Positions 60,331 through 64,000 of a stretch of 64,000 nucleotides of DNA are shown here, in pieces. Source of the stretch: Fomes fomentarius. Lineage: Eukaryota; Basidiomycota; Agaricomycetes; Polyporales; Polyporaceae. Where the stretch lies: NCBI GenBank assembly GCA_022606135.1, contig JABYQN010000011.1:1488001-1552000 (forward strand), in the 5' to 3' direction. The notes under the pieces are model-generated. The model was not told the origin of the DNA, did not search any database, and worked only from the letters and a program-made list of their open reading frames with translations. The number at the start of each line of letters is the position of its first letter. Position 1 is the first letter of the stretch. The position numbers and the translations under genes are program-made.

Positions 60331-60755
60331 CCCTCTCATGTACTCATGTTCAAGCTGGGCAAGTCGTTGATTCCATCCGCACCTGAAACATTGCTCGGAC
60401 TTCCGATGATGGGTTGCGTCTTGCGTCCTCCTCTACACACGATGTCGACACCTAAGAAGACCGCCGTGGTTCAAACACTGGGCCTATTGTCCAGTTCCTT
60501 TGAACAGCAATCAGTATTGTCGTCCTGTATACAAATAGAGAAAAAGAATTTGGAGATGAAGGAACCGTGACATCAACAGTCTCACTAACTTGAAGTGTCA
60601 TCACGTAGGTCGCGCCCTCAAACATAGTTCGAGACTTACGATGTCTCGAGGGAAGCCTATAAACAGAAAGAGGAAAACGAAACAGAGCAGGAATGATGGC
60701 GTTGGCATCAGTGGCATTGGCAAAGTCAAGTTCGATGGTGCACGCGCGGTATGTC

Positions 60756-60809
60756 ACGCGTGACTGCACGCGTCTGCGTGACAATACAACCTCGCTACAG
60801 GCTGACGCG
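60756..60809. promoter_or_regulatory. ACGCGT (MCB-like) boxes upstream of primase
   Basis: ACGCGT at 60756-60761 and 60768-60773, with a partial ACGCG at 60805-60809, 63-116 nt before the primase ATG. ACGCGT is the MluI cell-cycle box bound by MBF at G1/S genes in ascomycete yeasts. Use by the same factor here is inference. Confidence 0.65.
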
Positions 60810-60871
60810 CCTCGTCATCCGTCCTCCCACCATCTCCCATCCGAAGTCTGTTTCCGTGGTCACACAACACT

Positions 60872-62406
60872 ATGACTGTCCCAGACAACTCTGAGCCTAC
60901 GACTCCCGACTTGATGCTCGCGTTTTATCGGCGACTCTACCCATTCAGGTCCATCTTCACCTGGCTGAACCACGAACACGTCCCAACGAAGCTATTCACG
61001 CATCGGGAGTTCGCCTTTACGCTACAAGGAGACGTATACTTACGCTATAACTCATTCTCGAATGCGGAGGAGCTGAAGAAGCAGGTGTGCACGCTAAACC
61101 CCACGCGGTTCGAGATAGGGCCGGTATACAGCGCGAGAGTGAGTGTCCCTTTCCATGGATGCTGCCCGCGTAGGGCACGGAGGCCATACTACACGCGATG
61201 CTGAACACATGGTTGCGTCTTTCCATGTACTGTAGCCTCGAGACAAGAAGACCGTCCGCCCCGCCGCCTTCGCACCGCAACTACGTGAGCTCGTGTTCGA
61301 CATCGACATGACCGACTACGACTCCATCCGCACTTGCTGCTCCGGCGCAGGCATCTGCCGGCGGTGTTGGACGTTCATCGCCGCCGCCGTGCGTGTGCTC
61401 GATCGTGCGCTCCGGGACCAGTTTGGGTACAGACATCTGCTGTGGGTGTACTCGGGGCGACGTGGTATCCATCTGTGGATCAGCGACCGGGAGGCGTTGG
61501 AGCTGACGGACGACCAGAGGAGGGCGCTGGTTGGGTGGTTGACGGTCATTCATGGAGGGAAGGAGATGCATAAGAAGGTGAATGTGCGGATAGGCGCGAA
61601 GCCCTTGCCGCCGTCGATTGCGTACGTGTTCATTTTGTCTACTCAGTGTATGGGAGACTAACGGGCGGTGTAGCTCAGCGTACAAGATGCTTGAGCCAGT
61701 GTTCCATGACCTTATCCTCGCGGACCAGGACTGCTTCGCGTCTGAGGAGGGCTGGCAGGCGCTGCTGCACCTCATCCCTGACAAGGACACGGTGGCGAAC
61801 TTGAAGGAGAATTGGGAAGCGGATCCTGACAGGTCTTCAGAAGACAAATGGCAAGATGTCGAGCAAGAAATCGCAGAGAAACGGGGCAAGGGTAACAGAA
61901 ATTATCCGGTACGTTTCGCTCTATCTGAATCTCCGGTCTGTTCCCTTATATGCGACGCTTCGTAAGGCGTTGAACGCCGCCAAGGAGGACATCGTGCTCC
62001 AGTACACGTACCCACGACTTGACGCGGAGGTGTCCAAACACCGTAACCACTTGCTCAAGGCACCATTCTGTGTACACCCCAAGACCGGCCGTGTCTGTGT
62101 TCCTGTGGATCCCCGAACGATCGACAAGTTCGATCCTGCGCGGGTGCCAACGGTGGGCCAGCTGCTCCGGGAGCTCGATAAGCTCGCGCTTCCGCAGCCT
62201 GGAGAGAACGGTGCTGGAGAACACCATTCCGACTGGGAACGCACGTCGCTGAAGCCCTACGTCGATATGCTCGATAAGCATGTCATGGCACTCATGGAAG
62301 AGACACGGAAGGTGAAGCAGAAAATGGGTGCGTCGCAGTTTTTTATTCCTTGTCTGACTGAGTCTTACGATGTTGATCATGCTTGTGTGCAGATATGTCA
62401 TGGTGA
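60872..62406 (+). CDS. PRI1: DNA primase small (catalytic) subunit
   Basis: Join 60872-61138, 61236-61621, 61674-61908, 61967-62327, 62393-62406, giving 420 residues, the family norm. It makes the RNA primers extended by DNA polymerase alpha. The catalytic Asp111 and Asp113 lie in LVFDIDMTDYD. Cys123, Cys124, Cys130 and Cys133 fit the zinc site, and the VYSGRRGIH motif is at about 160-168. RIGAKPLPPS and HLLKAPFCVHPKTGRVCVPV follow. The fourth exon starts at 61967, the only AG that fits. The last exon is 14 nt and gives the tail KMDMSW, like the usual KMDMSF ending; without it the frame would run into a different tail. ACGCGT boxes precede the gene. Confidence 0.93.
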
Positions 62407-62486
62407 TTAATATCGCTGTTGTGTGTATTTCTCGTGTACCATCAGGCGAGTATTACGTATGTATCTTTGTGATCGTCAAGGCCACG

Positions 62487-62530
62487 ACGCGTCATGTCAC
62501 GCGCGTGACCAGACGCGCGTCGCCACGCGT
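62487..62530. promoter_or_regulatory. second ACGCGT-rich cluster with a 14-bp palindrome
   Basis: ACGCGT at 62487-62492 and 62525-62530, ACGCGCGT at 62499-62506 and 62513-62520, and a perfect palindrome GTCACGCGCGTGAC at 62496-62509. It lies 81 nt after the primase stop and 570 nt before the ABC transporter start. Confidence 0.5.
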
Positions 62531-62539
62531 TGCTACACT

Positions 62540-63095
62540 CCCCAAGCTCGAAAGGTTCAATCAATCATGAGCACCTAGGTTCATTCTGAGCTTGAACACG
62601 GAGGGAGGAGTCTAGCTCAAAGCCGCCAGTACTACTACTAACGACTCCCTCTGGGATTCAAATGGTCTACTTCGGCGCCGGACCGATACGGTGGCGTATC
62701 TTGGGCGTCTGAGGATAAACTGGCGCTCTGGTTTTGTTAGAATTGTGATGACTCGACTTGTTGTTCTGCGTAGTGCTAGTGAAGGTTTGCGCTGCGCGAG
62801 ATCAAAGCTAGCACTGAGAACACCTATCGAAAGTGTGTGGTTGCTCCAGTCTAGATACAACATTCGTGGCCACAAACGTCATATGATAGGCCCTAATCTT
62901 ATCAAATGAGTTGTGCATGCCGAAGATACCGGTATTGCGAGCTTGTCGGAGTTTCTGACTTCCGCCAGTCATCCTCATCCATTCTGACTCTACGTTTCGC
63001 TACGGCACCGAGCCTTGAGAGGCTTTTGCGATAAGTATCTGTTGTTCGTTGGCTTCACGCTCCTCGTTCCGCACACACACTCTCGGCGGCGCTTG
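62540..63095. other. intergenic, upstream of ABC transporter
   Basis: No supported gene; presumably the transporter promoter. A CCTTGAGAGG-like stretch and several short frames are not interpretable. Confidence 0.35.
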
Positions 63096-63101
63096 CACGA
63101 C

Positions 63102-64000
63102 ATGCCACAATACCAACTACCTATCGCAATCGCCCTCGCAGTTACTCTAGGTGGCAGTCTTGCGGAGTATACGTTTCACAGATCAAGTCAAGGCAAAAAT
63201 GCGCTCCCGACCTTCGTGGAGGGAGAGGAAGGGCTTGCGCGAGACCCGTTCGACGTCACGAAGCCTGAGGACCTGATAGATGGGATACCGTTAGATGAAA
63301 AAGGGTTCTGGAGGAAGGTATGTGGTACTCACAATAGCGACTTTCCGGCGACGTTTATCAAGTATCAATGCACACACCAGATTTGGCTGAGGAAACTCAC
63401 CATGGCCATCGTCTTTACGGCTATCCTCGTTATCCAAAGCATATCCTTAGGCTGGTCAATCATCGAAGACGACAGACCCAACATCACCGTCTACTCGTTA
63501 CACGTCGCCTTCGCGCTCTACGCTCTCGTCATCTCTGCGCTCACACTCAACCAGACGTACTCGAAGCATTCTCGGTCCATCATCCACATCTTCGTGCTGT
63601 CTCTGGCCGCCACTGCGTTCCTCGGTACTACGGCCATTCTCCCATCGAAACCTTTCTCAGGGCTGGTGGTCTCTGTCTTTGAAGAGTCTGGAGCGCCATT
63701 GGTGCTATGGTACACCGTGCTTGCACTGTATGCGGTGAACCTGGTCATCTCGGTCACCACCCCTCGTGGGCCGCGTCTGCATTTACCATCCGAGCAAATA
63801 TACTCGGACAAAACGCTTATGCAGGTCACTTCAAAATACGATGATAATGTATGCGGTATCACAGGTGTGTTGGAATATTGTTCTTTATCTGTTCAGCTTT
63901 TTGGTTGTTGGATGTCCAATACCGCTCGGTTTGTATGCAATTGCTTTCTGTCGAAGGAAAACGCGATGAATAGGTGACTACTAGTCATCCCTTTGCATCG
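63102..64000 (+). CDS. ABCC-type ABC transporter, N-terminal part (runs off the window)
   Basis: Start at the ATG of MPQYQLPIAIALAVTLGG. Hydrophobic segments WLRKLTMAIVFTAILVIQSI, VYSLHVAFALYALVISALTL, SIIHIFVLSLAATAFLG and LVLWYTVLALYAVNLVISV form an N-terminal transmembrane domain. PRGPRLHLPSEQIYSDKTL and KYDDNVCGITG come next, the lead-in to the first ABC-transmembrane domain in fungal MRP-like pumps. A 60-nt GTATGT...CACCAG stretch (about 63317-63378) is a likely phase-0 intron, and another donor lies at about 63870. The nucleotide-binding domains are outside the window. Such pumps export conjugates and drugs at plasma or vacuolar membranes. An in-frame ATG at 63015 is less likely to be the start. 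Confidence 0.75.

Overview
The window is nuclear DNA of a basidiomycete fungus, most likely a wood-decay agaricomycete of the Polyporales type. Genes are split by many 48-80 nt GT-AG introns. The gene content includes families typical of that group: a macrofage-activating-glycoprotein-like secreted protein, DUF6533 and DUF6535 membrane proteins, an F-box family, an HNH_2 protein and clustered P450s. I saw no rRNA, tRNA, CRISPR array or viral gene. Gene models below were spliced by eye, and exon joins are given where reading phase and protein conservation agree.

Layout. 1-1570: left arm of an inverted duplication (an F-box gene running off the window edge, with a MITE-like insertion), then a fold-back element at 1713-2198. 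2655-13727: four ordinary genes: secreted GPI-type glycoprotein (-), protoporphyrinogen oxidase (+), DUF6535 membrane protein (-) and an MFS carrier (-). 16105-18638: right arm of the F-box duplication, now a pseudogene. 18643-27430: two tandem P450 genes and a glutathionyl-hydroquinone reductase (Xi-class GST); a decayed copy of the GST tail lies between the P450s and marks how the array was duplicated. 29374-34733: two C2H2-type zinc-finger paralogues and a dead short-chain dehydrogenase. 35231-41600: DUF6533 protein, SH3-PX-BAR sorting nexin and aldo-keto reductase. 42399-53018: a series of single-pass membrane proteins and a second DUF6533 protein. 53573-56062: exosome subunit RRP46 (+) and an HNH_2 protein (-). 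56557-59035: a collapsed RRP46/membrane-gene copy joined to a third zinc-finger copy. 59610-60330: PWP2 fragment. 60872-62406: DNA primase small subunit. 63102 to the end: start of an ABCC transporter.

The P450 pair, GST, aldo-keto reductase, MFS and ABCC carriers fit the oxidation, conjugation and export of aromatic compounds expected of a wood-decay fungus (inference from families). PPOX supplies haem, RRP46 acts in RNA decay, and primase acts in replication. The region's most distinctive property is repeated local duplication followed by decay: inverted F-box copies, the tandem P450 unit, three zinc-finger copies of uneven identity, and fragments of RRP46 and PWP2. Two promoters also stand out. 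The primase promoter carries ACGCGT (MCB-type) boxes. The RRP46 promoter carries eight AAGTGA sites, two of which form the core of a 20-bp perfect palindrome.
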